The notes: generated by a model from the sequence alone, not told the origin. A stretch of DNA of 64,000 nucleotides from Brevinema_A sp051647535 (GCA_051647535.1 JBOFEA010000004.1:372001-436000), one strand, 5' to 3'. Shown: positions 35,401 to 44,813, numbered from the stretch's first letter. Numbers and translations are program-made.

Positions 35401-35964
35401 TTGTCCGATTTAGTAAGTACAAGATCTCTTTACGGAGAAAGCGAAGAAGATATTAAAAAATATTGGGATCATATTAAATTAACAAAAACAGGTAAATATT
35501 GGCTTCGTGATGGAAGAACAGGTGATTTATTTCAAAAGCCGGTTTTTGTTGGTGTGATGTATGTTCTTAAATTGAACCACATGGTAGATGATAAACTTCA
35601 TGCTCGTTCTGTAGGTCCTTATTCCTTAGTGACTCAGCAGCCTCTCCGTGGTAAAGCTAATTTTGGTGGACAGCGTTTAGGGGAAATGGAAGTTTGGGCA
35701 CTTGAAGCTTATGGTGTTTCCAATCTGCTTCAGGAAATGATGACTGTCAAATCTGACGATACCGAAGGACGTGTTCGTGTTTATGAAGGAATTATTAAAG
35801 GAAAACGTGTTGCATCTCCAAATATTCCTGAATCCTTTAATGTTCTTGTCCAAGAATTAAGAGGATTGGCTTTGGATATCCAAGTTTATGATAAAGCTGG
35901 AAAGCGTATTCCTCTTAATGAAAAAGAAAGAGAAATGCTTGATATGAGAGTGCATTTAATTTAA
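32443..35964 (+). CDS. rpoB: DNA-directed RNA polymerase beta subunit
   Basis: 1173 residues, the compact bacterial form. The rifampicin region reads SQLSQFMDQINPISELTHKR then RLSALGPGG. Ser531 (E. coli numbering) is kept, but Asn518 is Ile. The active-site and C-terminal motifs (KPGDKIAGRHGNKGVVS, GGQRLGEMEVWALEAYG) are intact. The start is ATG at 32443 with GGAG six bases before; the upstream TTG in the longer frame lies on the ribosome site. Confidence 0.98.
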   Translation: MAQHIRRVSFAEFQTQTDAPDLLAIQLESFAEFLQADVDPKKREKKGLEGVFRTVFPIESTDKNIVIEYVYYEIGELKYTQDEAFDKNLTYSVPLKVIFRLIDRKTGEIKEKDIYIGDFPIMTERGTFIINGAERVVVNQIYKSPGVLFNTKNKEFTAKIVPEKGSWLEFLIDSKKDLIYVRIDSRRKILITTLLLSLGMTVEDIVSRFFEMTEIVLEQDPELLSKLIGQYVGETIVDESGNTIVSAMDKLFPNTVNQLFHKGIHSIKIINTDSLIKNRALVNTLEKDDSKDNIQKAVKKIYSILHPGEAAPFDVIVRDLNNMFFNNRYYDLGEVGRYKLVMKLYQNLSKQDKEELLKSFTLSFEDISLTLKHLISVANEEVPIDDVDHLGNRRVRSVSELIVDAITGAFSIVEKSIYEKLSTREIEDLSPQNIISIKPIMSAINDFFGMSQLSQFMDQINPISELTHKRRLSALGPGGLSRDRAGFEVRDVHYTHYGRVCPIETPEGPNIGLIVSLSIFAKVNYYGFLETPYLVVKEGQATKEIVYLSANEEENMYIAPVNVEMDKNFKITEEFPRVRYKGEYELVPASKVQLMDVSALQLLSVSAALIPFIENDDANRALMGSNMQRQAMPLLKGSSPIVGTGMEYYVARDSRAAILAKTDGEVVSVDSKNIEIKTEHGVQHYSLSKFRRTNQDTSFNQKPIVDVGELVKKGEVIADGFGTDQGELALGKNAVVAFMPWNGYNYEDAVLMSERLIKEDDFTSIYTTVFECPALETKQGAEEITREIPNVGEDALRNLDESGIVRVGAYVKPGDILVGKVTPKGEPTETPEFRLLHAIFGEKAKDVRDTSQRVPHGEDGVVVDVKVFTIKNGDELSPGVLKLIKVYLAKKRKIKPGDKIAGRHGNKGVVSRVMREEDMPFLPDGTPVDVVLNPLGVPSRMNLGQLFETYLGFAGLKLDVKYQCAAFQGASLDQIDEQVDLANEKILSDLVSTRSLYGESEEDIKKYWDHIKLTKTGKYWLRDGRTGDLFQKPVFVGVMYVLKLNHMVDDKLHARSVGPYSLVTQQPLRGKANFGGQRLGEMEVWALEAYGVSNLLQEMMTVKSDDTEGRVRVYEGIIKGKRVASPNIPESFNVLVQELRGLALDIQVYDKAGKRIPLNEKEREMLDMRVHLI

Positions 35965-35991
35965 TATTCAAATATATTGTTGAATATTTTT
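35963..35991 (+). terminator. weak terminator-like hairpin after rpoB
   Basis: AATATTCAA / TTGAATATT (9 bp) with an eight-base loop is followed by a T-run. It is all A-T-rich and thus weak, and transcription must pass it to reach rpoC. Confidence 0.35.
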
Positions 35992-36011
35992 AAATATTTT
36001 TCTGAAAAAAT

Positions 36012-36030
36012 AAAGGGATAGAATCCCTTT
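36012..36030 (+). promoter_or_regulatory. short hairpin just before the rpoC ribosome site
   Basis: AAAGGGAT / ATCCCTTT, 8 bp with a three-base loop, six bases before the AGGATT ribosome site of rpoC. It could affect rpoC translation; this is inference. Confidence 0.35.
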
Positions 36031-36047
36031 CAAAAAGGATTAAAATT

Positions 36048-39000
36048 ATGAAAGGTATGCAAGGTTTTGGTTCGATTTCGGTGAATTTAGCAAGCTCGGA
36101 TTTGATAAGATCTCTTTCCCATGGAGAAGTATTAAAGCCTGAAACAATAAATTATCGTACATTGAGGGCAGAAAAAGACGGATTATTTTGTGAACGAATT
36201 TTTGGACCGACAAAAGATTACGAATGTTCTTGTGGAAAATTTCGATCTATTAGATATAAAGGAATAATATGTGACCGATGTGGAGTTGAAGTAACGGAAT
36301 CGAAAGTTCGTCGTTATCGAACAGGGCATATTGAATTAGTTGCACCTGTTGCACATATTTGGTACTATAGAATTATTCCTTCAAAAATTGCGATTTTGTT
36401 GGATGTTGCTCCAAGCAGTATACAGAGTATTTTATATTTTGAAAAATATATTGTGATTGATCCGGGTGAAACCGATTTGGCTGCAAATCAGGTTCTTTCA
36501 GATGAAGAATATGATGAATACCGCGATCGTTATAAAGAAGCGTTTACAGCAGGATCTGGTGCAGGAGCTGTACGTCAAATTTTAAGAAATCTTGATTTGG
36601 ATTCTTTGGCTGATGAACTTCGTGCTGCAAACGAATACCAAAACAAAAGTGATAAAAAAGTTATTAAGCGATTAGAATTGGTTGAAGAATTAAGAAAATC
36701 CAAGAATAAACCAGAATGGATTATTTTGGATGCGGTTCCTGTTGTTCCGCCGGATCTTCGTCCTATGGTTCCATTGGATGGAGGGCGTTTTGCAACATCC
36801 GATATCAACGATTTATATCGTCGTTTGATCAATAGAAATAATCGTTTGAAAAAACTTAAATCTGTTAATGCTCCTGATATTATTATCAAAAATGAAATGC
36901 GTATGGTACAAGATGCCGCAGATTCATTATTTGATAACTCACGTCGTGCACATCCTGTGACTGGTGGAGGAGATAGACCTCTGAAATCTCTTTCAGATAT
37001 TCTTAAAGGAAAGCAAGGTCGTTTTCGTCAAAATCTTCTTGGTAAACGTGTGGATTATTCAGGACGTTCTGTTATTATTGTTGGACCTAATTTGAAATTA
37101 CATCAGTGTGGTCTTCCTAAGCAAATGGCTCTTGAGTTGTTCAAACCTTTTGTGATGAGAGGTCTTGTAGAACGTGAATTTGTTTCCAATATTAAAGCGG
37201 CAAAGCATTTGATTGAAGTCGAACATGAAAGAGTTTGGGAAGTTTTGGAAGATGTTGTGCGTGACCATCCTGTTCTCTTAAACCGTGCTCCTACACTCCA
37301 CAGATTAGGTATTCAAGCGTTTGAACCTATTCTTGTTGAAGAAAAAGCTATACAGCTTCATCCTCTTGTATGTCATGCGTATAATGCTGACTTTGATGGA
37401 GATCAAATGGCAGTGCATGTACCTATTTCTTCGGAAGCTCAGATTGAAGCATGGTTGCTTATGCTTTCCAGTAGAAATCTCTTAAATCCTGCTAACGGTC
37501 ACCCTGTTGTTTATCCAACTCAAGATATGGTGTTGGGAATTTATTATCTCACCAAACCAAAACTTCATAAGCCTGAAAAATTAAAAAAATTCGACTCTTA
37601 TGCTGAATTAATCTTTACAGTTGATAATCGAATCTTAGGGTATGAAGACTGGATTTTATATAAAATGGATGACGAATGGGTCGAAACAACTATTGGTCGT
37701 GTTATTTTTAATCAAGTTATTCCGGAAAAATTGGGATTCATTAACGATACTCTAAATTCCAAACGTGTAGAAAAAACTATTGCTGACTGTTATAAAATTT
37801 ATGGAATTAAAGAAACTGCTTATTTGGTAGATGATTTGAAAAATATGGGTTATTCCCATGCTACTAAAGTAGGTGTGACGATTTCTATTTCTGATGTAAA
37901 AATTCCTCAAGAAAAATATGAAATTGTTGCTAAAACCGAAAAAGAAGTTCAAAAAATCGAAGATAATGCACGTCGTGGTTTGATTACATATGAAGAAAAG
38001 TATAACCAAGTAATCGACCTTTGGGCAAGTGCTAATGAACGTATTAAGAAGTTAGTGGAAACACGTCTTCGAGAAAGTGATGACGGATTCAATGCTTTAT
38101 ATGTAATGATGGATTCCGGAGCTCGCGGAAGTAGAGAACAAATTAGACAATTGTCCGGAATGAGGGGCTTGATGGCGAAACCTTCCGGAGAAATCTTGGA
38201 AATGGCGATTCGTTCGAACTTTAAAGAAGGATTGTCTGTTTTGGAATATTTTATTTCCAGTCACGGTGCTCGTAAAGGATTGGCGGATACAGCACTTAAA
38301 ACAGCTGATGCCGGTTATTTGACTAGAAAGCTTGTTGATATTGCTCAAGATGTTGTTATTATTGAACATGATTGTGGAACACTTCGTTATATGGAATTAG
38401 AAGCTGTTCGTCAAGGGGAAGAAATTATCAAAACTTTGTCAGAACGTTGTTTAGGCCGTGTTTCTGCAGTTGATATTTTTGATCCTCGAAATGGAGATTT
38501 AATTGTTTCAGCAAATGAAATTATTGATGAAGAAGCTGTTCAAAAAATTGAAGAAGCCGATATTGATAAAATTCGTATCCGATCTGTTTTGACTTGTGAA
38601 GCAGAGCAGGGTGTGTGTAGTAAATGTTATGGATGGGATCTGTCCCAGCTTCAAAAGGTTAATATTGGTGAAGCGGTAGGTATTATTGCTGCGGAATCAA
38701 TCGGGCAGCCCGGAACTCAGTTGACAATGCGTACATTCCATATCGGAGGAACCGCAGCAACATCATTAGAAGAAAATCAATTGTCTTTGAGTTACGATGC
38801 ATATGTTCTTAATATTCCTGAAAATATTGTTTCCCGTCAAGGAGAGCTTGGTGAAGAAAGACTTGTCACTCGTAAAGGAGCGGTAGAGGTTCAGAAAATA
38901 TTAGTACAGATTCCTGTTGATACTCTTCAAGATCCTTCAGAAGCTGATCGATTGGATGGAATGGATGTAGCTGCAGAAAGAACGGTTGCGTATTTAAACA

Positions 39001-40136
39001 CCGGTGAAGAATTACGTTTTGGTCGAAGAGTTATCATAAGAAAAATTCACGATATGCTACTAGCTTTAGAATATCAAAGATATTCGTATCCTGTACGTGT
39101 TGGATCAAATTTGAAAATTCATGCTCACTCTATTATTAATCGCGGTACAACAATAACAGAATTTGATCCTTATAATGAACTCTATGTATGTGAATACAAC
39201 GGTTTTGTACGCTATGCAGAACAAGTTGTTGACGGTGAAACAGAAAAGGATAAGTCAATTCTTCTTATCACAGATGAAGAAGGAAAAGAATTAGAAAGAT
39301 TTATGATTATTTCCGGAGTTTCTTTGGCTGTTGAAGAAGGATCCTATGTGAAAGCTGGTGATACTATTGCACGTCGTCCTATGGCGAAGAGAAGAACAAA
39401 AGATATTATCGGAGGTCTTCCTCGTGTTACCGAACTGTTTGAATCACGCCAACCTAAAAATGTTGCTGTTGTTGCATTGTGTGCAGGTCTTGTAGAAAAT
39501 ATTAATCTGAAAAAAGGTAAATATACGATTGTTGTGCGTACCAACAGCGGTAGAATATTTAATCATGTTGTAGTATCCGGAAAAAATATTTATGTTCGTA
39601 TCGGAGATAGGGTAGAAGCTGGAGAACCGCTTTGTGACGGAATTGTAAGTCCTCATGATATTTTAAGAGTTTTGGGGCAAAATGCAGTGGAACAATTCTT
39701 ATTAGAAGAAATTCAAGCTGTTTATCGTCTTCAAGGTGTGGAAATTAATGAAAAGCATATTTCTATTATTATCCGCCAAATGTTAAGAAAGGTAGAGATT
39801 ATCGATCCTGCTGATACAGAATTTATTACAGGTCAGATTATTGATCGTCAAATTTTCCAAAAAGAAAATAATAATGTAGTATCTCAAGGTGGACAAGCTG
39901 CAAAAGCACGACCTATTCTGATGGGATTAACGAAAGTAGCACTTGTGACTGAGAGTTTTCTTTCAGCAGCGTCTTTCCAAGAAACTCCAAAAGTATTATC
40001 AGGTGCAGCATTAAGAGGTGCAGTTGATCATTTACAGGGATTGAAGGAAAATCTTGTAATTGGGCAGTTAATTCCTGCTGGAACGGGAATTAAGCATTAT
40101 GAATCATTAAAAATTATAGGAAAACGAAATCTTTAA
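36048..40136 (+). CDS. rpoC: DNA-directed RNA polymerase beta' subunit
   Basis: 1362 residues. The N-terminal zinc ribbon is present (CSCGKFR... CDRCGVEV), as are the lid/rudder region, the catalytic NADFDGDQMAVH motif with three Asp, the second zinc site (CEAEQGVCSKCYG) and the trigger loop region (GEAVGIIAAESIGQPGTQLTMRT begins here). No large lineage insertion is apparent. Spacing to rpoB is 83 bases with two hairpins. It ends at a strong terminator. Confidence 0.98.
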   Translation: MKGMQGFGSISVNLASSDLIRSLSHGEVLKPETINYRTLRAEKDGLFCERIFGPTKDYECSCGKFRSIRYKGIICDRCGVEVTESKVRRYRTGHIELVAPVAHIWYYRIIPSKIAILLDVAPSSIQSILYFEKYIVIDPGETDLAANQVLSDEEYDEYRDRYKEAFTAGSGAGAVRQILRNLDLDSLADELRAANEYQNKSDKKVIKRLELVEELRKSKNKPEWIILDAVPVVPPDLRPMVPLDGGRFATSDINDLYRRLINRNNRLKKLKSVNAPDIIIKNEMRMVQDAADSLFDNSRRAHPVTGGGDRPLKSLSDILKGKQGRFRQNLLGKRVDYSGRSVIIVGPNLKLHQCGLPKQMALELFKPFVMRGLVEREFVSNIKAAKHLIEVEHERVWEVLEDVVRDHPVLLNRAPTLHRLGIQAFEPILVEEKAIQLHPLVCHAYNADFDGDQMAVHVPISSEAQIEAWLLMLSSRNLLNPANGHPVVYPTQDMVLGIYYLTKPKLHKPEKLKKFDSYAELIFTVDNRILGYEDWILYKMDDEWVETTIGRVIFNQVIPEKLGFINDTLNSKRVEKTIADCYKIYGIKETAYLVDDLKNMGYSHATKVGVTISISDVKIPQEKYEIVAKTEKEVQKIEDNARRGLITYEEKYNQVIDLWASANERIKKLVETRLRESDDGFNALYVMMDSGARGSREQIRQLSGMRGLMAKPSGEILEMAIRSNFKEGLSVLEYFISSHGARKGLADTALKTADAGYLTRKLVDIAQDVVIIEHDCGTLRYMELEAVRQGEEIIKTLSERCLGRVSAVDIFDPRNGDLIVSANEIIDEEAVQKIEEADIDKIRIRSVLTCEAEQGVCSKCYGWDLSQLQKVNIGEAVGIIAAESIGQPGTQLTMRTFHIGGTAATSLEENQLSLSYDAYVLNIPENIVSRQGELGEERLVTRKGAVEVQKILVQIPVDTLQDPSEADRLDGMDVAAERTVAYLNTGEELRFGRRVIIRKIHDMLLALEYQRYSYPVRVGSNLKIHAHSIINRGTTITEFDPYNELYVCEYNGFVRYAEQVVDGETEKDKSILLITDEEGKELERFMIISGVSLAVEEGSYVKAGDTIARRPMAKRRTKDIIGGLPRVTELFESRQPKNVAVVALCAGLVENINLKKGKYTIVVRTNSGRIFNHVVVSGKNIYVRIGDRVEAGEPLCDGIVSPHDILRVLGQNAVEQFLLEEIQAVYRLQGVEINEKHISIIIRQMLRKVEIIDPADTEFITGQIIDRQIFQKENNNVVSQGGQAAKARPILMGLTKVALVTESFLSAASFQETPKVLSGAALRGAVDHLQGLKENLVIGQLIPAGTGIKHYESLKIIGKRNL

Positions 40137-40137
40137 G

Positions 40138-40170
40138 AAAAAATATCTCCTTTATGGAGATATTTTTTTT
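40138..40170 (+). terminator. intrinsic terminator after rpoC
   Basis: Stem TATCTCC / GGAGATA extended by A/T runs, five-base loop, T8 tail. It separates the rpoBC unit from the rpsL unit. Confidence 0.88.
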
Positions 40171-40205
40171 GTAGAATGAAAATCGTAAAATATGAACTAT
40201 AAATA

Positions 40206-40234
40206 TTGACATTATTCAAAAAAAATGATACAAT
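40206..40234 (+). promoter_or_regulatory. promoter of the rpsL-to-rplQ ribosomal supercluster
   Basis: TTGACA (40206-40211), a 17-base spacer and TACAAT (40229-40234). It lies 289 bases before rpsL, giving a long 5' leader. No comparable promoter is obvious closer to rpsL. Confidence 0.8.
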
Positions 40235-40241
40235 AATTAGA

Positions 40242-40522
40242 AATCAGTAGAAATTACCATTAATAAAATATATTTATTCATTTCTTATCACGTATTTCTC
40301 TTAAAGATAAATTCCGGCAATGTCTTTTAAGAGTTGTGAAAATATCGCTCCGGAACTTTGATCTTTATTATTGAGGAAATATTTTATTCTGTGTTTTTTG
40401 TCTTTTATTCATATTGGGTATTAAGGCAGTTTTATTTTTATGATTTATAATGTCCAATACTATAATGTGGATAATGAATTTTTTTAAAATGAATTTTATT
40501 CAAGAAAAAGAGGTTATACCTA
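40242..40522 (+). promoter_or_regulatory. structured mRNA leader of rpsL
   Basis: This stretch has no gene. At 40298-40333 a hairpin can form (CTCTTAAAGA with TCTTTTAAGAG). Part of its left arm can instead pair in a different, extended hairpin at 40304-40366 (AAAGAT with ATCTTT, then TTCCGG with CCGGAA). The two structures exclude each other. A further TATTGG/CCAATA pairing spans 40412-40459. The rest is AT-rich. Such a layout fits a regulatory leader, perhaps bound by a ribosomal protein; no known leader family was recognised. Confidence 0.5.
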
Positions 40523-40897
40523 ATGCCAACAATTAATCAATTAGTTAGATTTGGTCGTAAAACAGTTGAGAGAAAAACCAAATCTCCAGCTCTTCGTGCT
40601 AATCCTCAAAAAAGAGGGGTTTGTGTTCGTGTGACTACTATGACGCCTAAAAAACCTAACTCAGCTCTCCGTAAAATTGCTCGTATACGTTTGACAACCG
40701 GTGTTGAAGTTACGGCTTATATTCCAGGTATCGGACACAATTTACAGGAACACTCTGTTGTTCTTATTCGTGGTGGACGTGTAAAAGATCTTCCCGGTGT
40801 AAGGTATCATATTATTCGTGGAACATTGGATTCTATGGGTGTAGATAAGAGAAAGCAAGGACGTTCCAAATATGGATCTAAACGTCCTAAAAATTAG
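40523..40897 (+). CDS. rpsL: 30S ribosomal protein S12
   Basis: 124 residues, standard. Decoding-centre loops PKKPNSALRKIARIRL and GGRVKDLPGVRYH have the wild-type lysines linked to streptomycin sensitivity. AGAGG precedes the ATG by nine bases. First gene after the structured leader. Confidence 0.98.
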   Translation: MPTINQLVRFGRKTVERKTKSPALRANPQKRGVCVRVTTMTPKKPNSALRKIARIRLTTGVEVTAYIPGIGHNLQEHSVVLIRGGRVKDLPGVRYHIIRGTLDSMGVDKRKQGRSKYGSKRPKN

Positions 40898-40993
40898 TTT
40901 TTAAGAAAATAACGTTAATTTGAGAATTTCTGAGTAAACAGTAAGTGCTGTTGAAGAAATTTGCTGATTAGCAAATCGCAGAAAGAGGAATTT

Positions 40994-41467
40994 ATGCCAC
41001 GAAAAAAAGCAAAAGGGCATTTCCGTCCCCTTCTTCCCGACGGAAAGTATAATAGTGTATTGGTTACGAAATTAGTTAATCGCATTATGTTAGATGGTAA
41101 AAAAAGTGTGGCTACAGCTATAGTTTATAACGCTATGGAATTTCTTGCAGAGAAATCACAGCAACCTGCTTTAGAAGCTTTAGAAGTAGCTATTAATAAT
41201 ATTAAACCTCCTATTGAGGTTCGTTCCAGAAGAGTCGGAGGAGCTACTTATCAAGTTCCTGTTGATGTTAGACCTGAACGTCAGTTGGCATTAGCGTTAA
41301 GATGGCTAGCTGATTTTTCTCGAAAAAGACGAGAACACTCAATGGAAGAAAAATTAGGAAAAGAATTGTTTGATGCGTTTAATAATGGTGGTTCTACTAT
41401 TAAAAAACGTGTTGATACCCTTAAAATGGCAGAAGCTAACCGTGCATTTGCTCATTATAAATGGTAG
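40994..41467 (+). CDS. rpsG: 30S ribosomal protein S7
   Basis: 157 residues. The N-terminus MPRKKAKGHF and the motifs KLVNRIMLDGKKS, EVRSRRVGGATYQVPV and RWLADFSRKR are typical. The ATG at 40994 has GAGG five bases upstream; the frame is open to 40961 without a ribosome site. S7 is the primary binder of the 16S 3' major domain. Confidence 0.97.
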   Translation: MPRKKAKGHFRPLLPDGKYNSVLVTKLVNRIMLDGKKSVATAIVYNAMEFLAEKSQQPALEALEVAINNIKPPIEVRSRRVGGATYQVPVDVRPERQLALALRWLADFSRKRREHSMEEKLGKELFDAFNNGGSTIKKRVDTLKMAEANRAFAHYKW

Positions 41468-41486
41468 TTGTTAAAGAGGTTTAAAA

Positions 41487-43553
41487 ATGGCTGAGAAAAA
41501 GTTTGCCAAAAATAAATTAAGAAATATTGGTATTGCCGCTCATATTGATGCTGGTAAAACCACTATTACAGAAAGAATTTTGTTCTTCACAGGTAAAACC
41601 CATAAAATTGGTGAAACTCATGAAGGTGCTTCTGAAATGGACTGGATGGAACAAGAAAAAGAACGTGGAATTACTATTACCAGTGCTGCAACAACATGTT
41701 ATTGGGATGATATTAAGATTAATATTATTGATACACCTGGTCACGTGGATTTTACAGCTGAAGTAGAGCGTTCATTAAGAGTTCTTGATGGAGCTGTTGC
41801 TGTTTTTGACGTTGCTGCTGGTGTTGAACCTCAATCCGAAACAGTATGGCGTCAGGCTAACAAATATAATGTACCTCGTCTTGCTTTTATGAACAAAATG
41901 GATAAAATGGGTGCTGACTTTATGATGTCTGTCGAATCCATGAGTCAAAAACTTGGTGTTAAAGGAACTCCTGTTCAACTTCCTATTGGTGCTGAAAACG
42001 AATTCAAAGGTGTTATTGATCTTGTTGAAATGAGAGCTCTTATTTGGGATGACAGCGATGACAACTTACAGTACAAAGTTTCTGAAATTCCTGAAAATAT
42101 GAAAGATGATGCTGAATTATGGCATCATAATTTAGTGGAAGTTATTGCAGAAGCTAATGACGAATTTATGACCAAATTTTTGGAAGGAGAAGATCTTACT
42201 CCTCAAGAAATTCAAGCAGGTATTCGTACTATGACTATTGATGGTCGTATGTATCCTGTATTCTGCGGAGCTGCTCTTAAAAATAAAGGTATACAGCCTT
42301 TGTTGGATGGTGTACGTGATTATCTTCCTTCTCCTGTAGATATTCCTCCTATGGTAGGGGTGACTCCTAATGGGGAAGAGCAAATTCGAAAACCTGAAGA
42401 TAGTGAACCTTTATCAATGCTTGCTTTCAAAGTTATGGTAGATCCTTATATTGGTAAATTAGTATTTGTTCGTATTTATTCGGGTATTCTTGAAAAAGGT
42501 TCTTATGTATATAATGTAAATAAGGATAAAAAAGAACGTATTTCCCGTATTATGAGAATGCATGCTAATAAAAGAGAAGAAGTTGATTTTGCTGTAGCCG
42601 GAGATATCGTTGGTATTGCAGGTATGAAAGATACTATTACAGGTGATAGTGTGACTATTGAAAATGCTCCATTATTTTTGGAAGCAATTGATTTTCCAGA
42701 ACCAGTTATTGCAGTATCAATTGAACCTAAAACTAAAGATGATGTTGATAAATTAGGTGAAAGTTTACGCAAACTTCAAGATGAAGATCCTACATTCCGT
42801 GTATCAACAAATGAAGAAACTGGACAAACTATTATTGCAGGTATGGGTGAACTTCATTTAGAAATTCTTTGTGATCGCTTAAAAAGAGAGCATAAGGTTG
42901 AAGTAAATATTGGTAAACCTCAAGTTGCATATAGAGAAACCATTACCGGTAAAGCTAATGAAGACTTTAAATATGCAAAACAATCTGGTGGTAAAGGTCA
43001 ATATGGACATGTTGTTATTGAAATTGAACCGTCAGAAGTTGGTGCAGGATTTGTCTTTGTTGACGATATTAAGGGTGGTAAAATTCCTAAAGAGTATATC
43101 CCTGCTGTTGAGAAAGGTTGTTTTGAAGCTTTATCAAGCGGTGTAATAGCTGGATATCCTGTTGTTGATATTAAAGTAAGACTTTATGAAGGATCTTACC
43201 ATGATGTTGACTCATCTGAATTAGCCTTTAAATTGGCTGGATCTATGGCAATGAAAGCTGCTATTCAAAAAGCTACTCCAATTCTCTTAGAACCTATGAT
43301 GAGAGTCGTTACTGTTGCTCCGGACGGATATGAAGGTTCTGTAATGGGTGACTTGTCCGGTCGTCGTGCTAAGATTACAGGTACAGAATCTAAACATGGA
43401 GCGAAGGAAATCGAATGTTTTGTTCCTTTAGGTGAAATGTTTGGATATGCAACTGATCTAAGATCAATGACTCAAGGTCGAGGAACTTATTCGATGGAAT
43501 TTGCTCACTATGAGCCACTTCCTAAGAATCTTTGGGAAACATTAAAAGGTTAA
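41487..43553 (+). CDS. fusA: elongation factor G
   Basis: 688 residues. G-domain motifs are AHIDAGKTT, RGITITSA, DTPGHVDF and NKMDKMG. Domain IV has the GYPVVDIKVRLYEGSYH loop. It drives ribosome translocation using GTP. Placed in the classic rpsL-rpsG-fusA-tuf order. Confidence 0.97.
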   Translation: MAEKKFAKNKLRNIGIAAHIDAGKTTITERILFFTGKTHKIGETHEGASEMDWMEQEKERGITITSAATTCYWDDIKINIIDTPGHVDFTAEVERSLRVLDGAVAVFDVAAGVEPQSETVWRQANKYNVPRLAFMNKMDKMGADFMMSVESMSQKLGVKGTPVQLPIGAENEFKGVIDLVEMRALIWDDSDDNLQYKVSEIPENMKDDAELWHHNLVEVIAEANDEFMTKFLEGEDLTPQEIQAGIRTMTIDGRMYPVFCGAALKNKGIQPLLDGVRDYLPSPVDIPPMVGVTPNGEEQIRKPEDSEPLSMLAFKVMVDPYIGKLVFVRIYSGILEKGSYVYNVNKDKKERISRIMRMHANKREEVDFAVAGDIVGIAGMKDTITGDSVTIENAPLFLEAIDFPEPVIAVSIEPKTKDDVDKLGESLRKLQDEDPTFRVSTNEETGQTIIAGMGELHLEILCDRLKREHKVEVNIGKPQVAYRETITGKANEDFKYAKQSGGKGQYGHVVIEIEPSEVGAGFVFVDDIKGGKIPKEYIPAVEKGCFEALSSGVIAGYPVVDIKVRLYEGSYHDVDSSELAFKLAGSMAMKAAIQKATPILLEPMMRVVTVAPDGYEGSVMGDLSGRRAKITGTESKHGAKEIECFVPLGEMFGYATDLRSMTQGRGTYSMEFAHYEPLPKNLWETLKG

Positions 43554-43634
43554 TAATAAAGTCATTTATTTCATTTTTTGAAGTAAATATAATACAAAAA
43601 GAAAAAATTTTTGCCAAAAGGCTGGAGGATTTGA

Positions 43635-44813
43635 ATGGCTACATTTGATCGTTCTTTACCTCACTTAAATGTGGGAACATTAGGTCACGTTGACCATGGA
43701 AAAACAACTTTAACATCTGCAATTACTACATATCTTGCTTCAAAAGGTAAAGCTGATGCTAAAAAATATGAAGAAATTGATGGTGCTCCTGAAGAAAAAG
43801 CTCGTGGAATCACTATTAATACTGCACACGTTGAATATGCTTCAGATAAAAGACACTATGCACACGTTGACTGTCCTGGACACGCAGACTATATTAAAAA
43901 CATGATTACAGGTGCTGCACAAATGGACGGAGCTGTTCTCGTTGTTGCTGCTACAGACGGTGTTATGCCTCAAACTCGCGAACACGTTTTGTTAGCACGT
44001 CAGGTTAACGTTCCTTCTATTATGGTATTTATCAATAAAGTTGATCTTATTGATGCTGCTGATGCAGAATTAATTGATCTTGTTGAAATGGATGTTCGTG
44101 AATTATTAAGTTCTTATGATTTTCCTGGTGATGATGTACCTGTTATTCGTGGATCTGCTCGTGGAGCTCTTGAAGATGGTAAAACTGAATGTATTCAAGA
44201 ACTTGTTGATGCAATGGATGAATATTTCCCTGAACCAGTTCGTGAATTAGATAAACCTTTCCTTATGCCTGTTGAAGATGTATTTTCAATTTCTGGACGT
44301 GGAACTGTTGTGACAGGACGTATTGAACGTGGTGTTATTAAAGTTCAAGACGAAGTTGAAATTATTGGTTATGAAGATACTCAAAAATCAGTATGTACTG
44401 GTGTTGAAATGTTTCGTAAACAATTAGATCGTGGTGAAGCTGGAGATAATGCTGGTATTCTACTTCGTGGTATTGATAAAGATTCTGTACGTCGTGGTAT
44501 GGTTCTTGCTAAACCTAAATCAATTACTCCTCATAAAACATTCAAAGCTGAAGTTTATGTTCTTAAAGCTGAAGAAGGTGGACGTAAAACTCCTTTCCAT
44601 AAAGGATACAGACCTCAGTTTTATATCAGAACAGCTGACGTTACTGGTAATATTGTAGATATTCAAGGTGCTGACATGGTAATGCCTGGTGATAACATTA
44701 ATATGACTATCGAATTGATTGTGCCAATTGCTGTTGAGCAAGGAATGCGCTTTGCTATTCGTGAAGGTGGTAGAACTGTTGGAGCTGGTGTCGTTACAGA
44801 AGTTTTAGAGTAA
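43635..44813 (+). CDS. tuf: elongation factor Tu
   Basis: 392 residues. GTPase motifs GHVDHGKTT, DCPGHADY and NKVDL are intact, as are domain II/III motifs such as FSISGRGTVVTGRIERG and GGRTVGAGVV. Delivers aminoacyl-tRNA to the ribosome. CTGGAGG precedes the ATG. The 81-base gap after fusA contains a TATAAT (43588) without a convincing -35 box, so an internal promoter is possible but not supported. Confidence 0.97.
   Translation: MATFDRSLPHLNVGTLGHVDHGKTTLTSAITTYLASKGKADAKKYEEIDGAPEEKARGITINTAHVEYASDKRHYAHVDCPGHADYIKNMITGAAQMDGAVLVVAATDGVMPQTREHVLLARQVNVPSIMVFINKVDLIDAADAELIDLVEMDVRELLSSYDFPGDDVPVIRGSARGALEDGKTECIQELVDAMDEYFPEPVRELDKPFLMPVEDVFSISGRGTVVTGRIERGVIKVQDEVEIIGYEDTQKSVCTGVEMFRKQLDRGEAGDNAGILLRGIDKDSVRRGMVLAKPKSITPHKTFKAEVYVLKAEEGGRKTPFHKGYRPQFYIRTADVTGNIVDIQGADMVMPGDNINMTIELIVPIAVEQGMRFAIREGGRTVGAGVVTEVLE

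Noticed and set aside
43588..43593. Internal promoter before tuf
   Set aside because: A good TATAAT, but no acceptable -35 hexamer at 16-18 bases.
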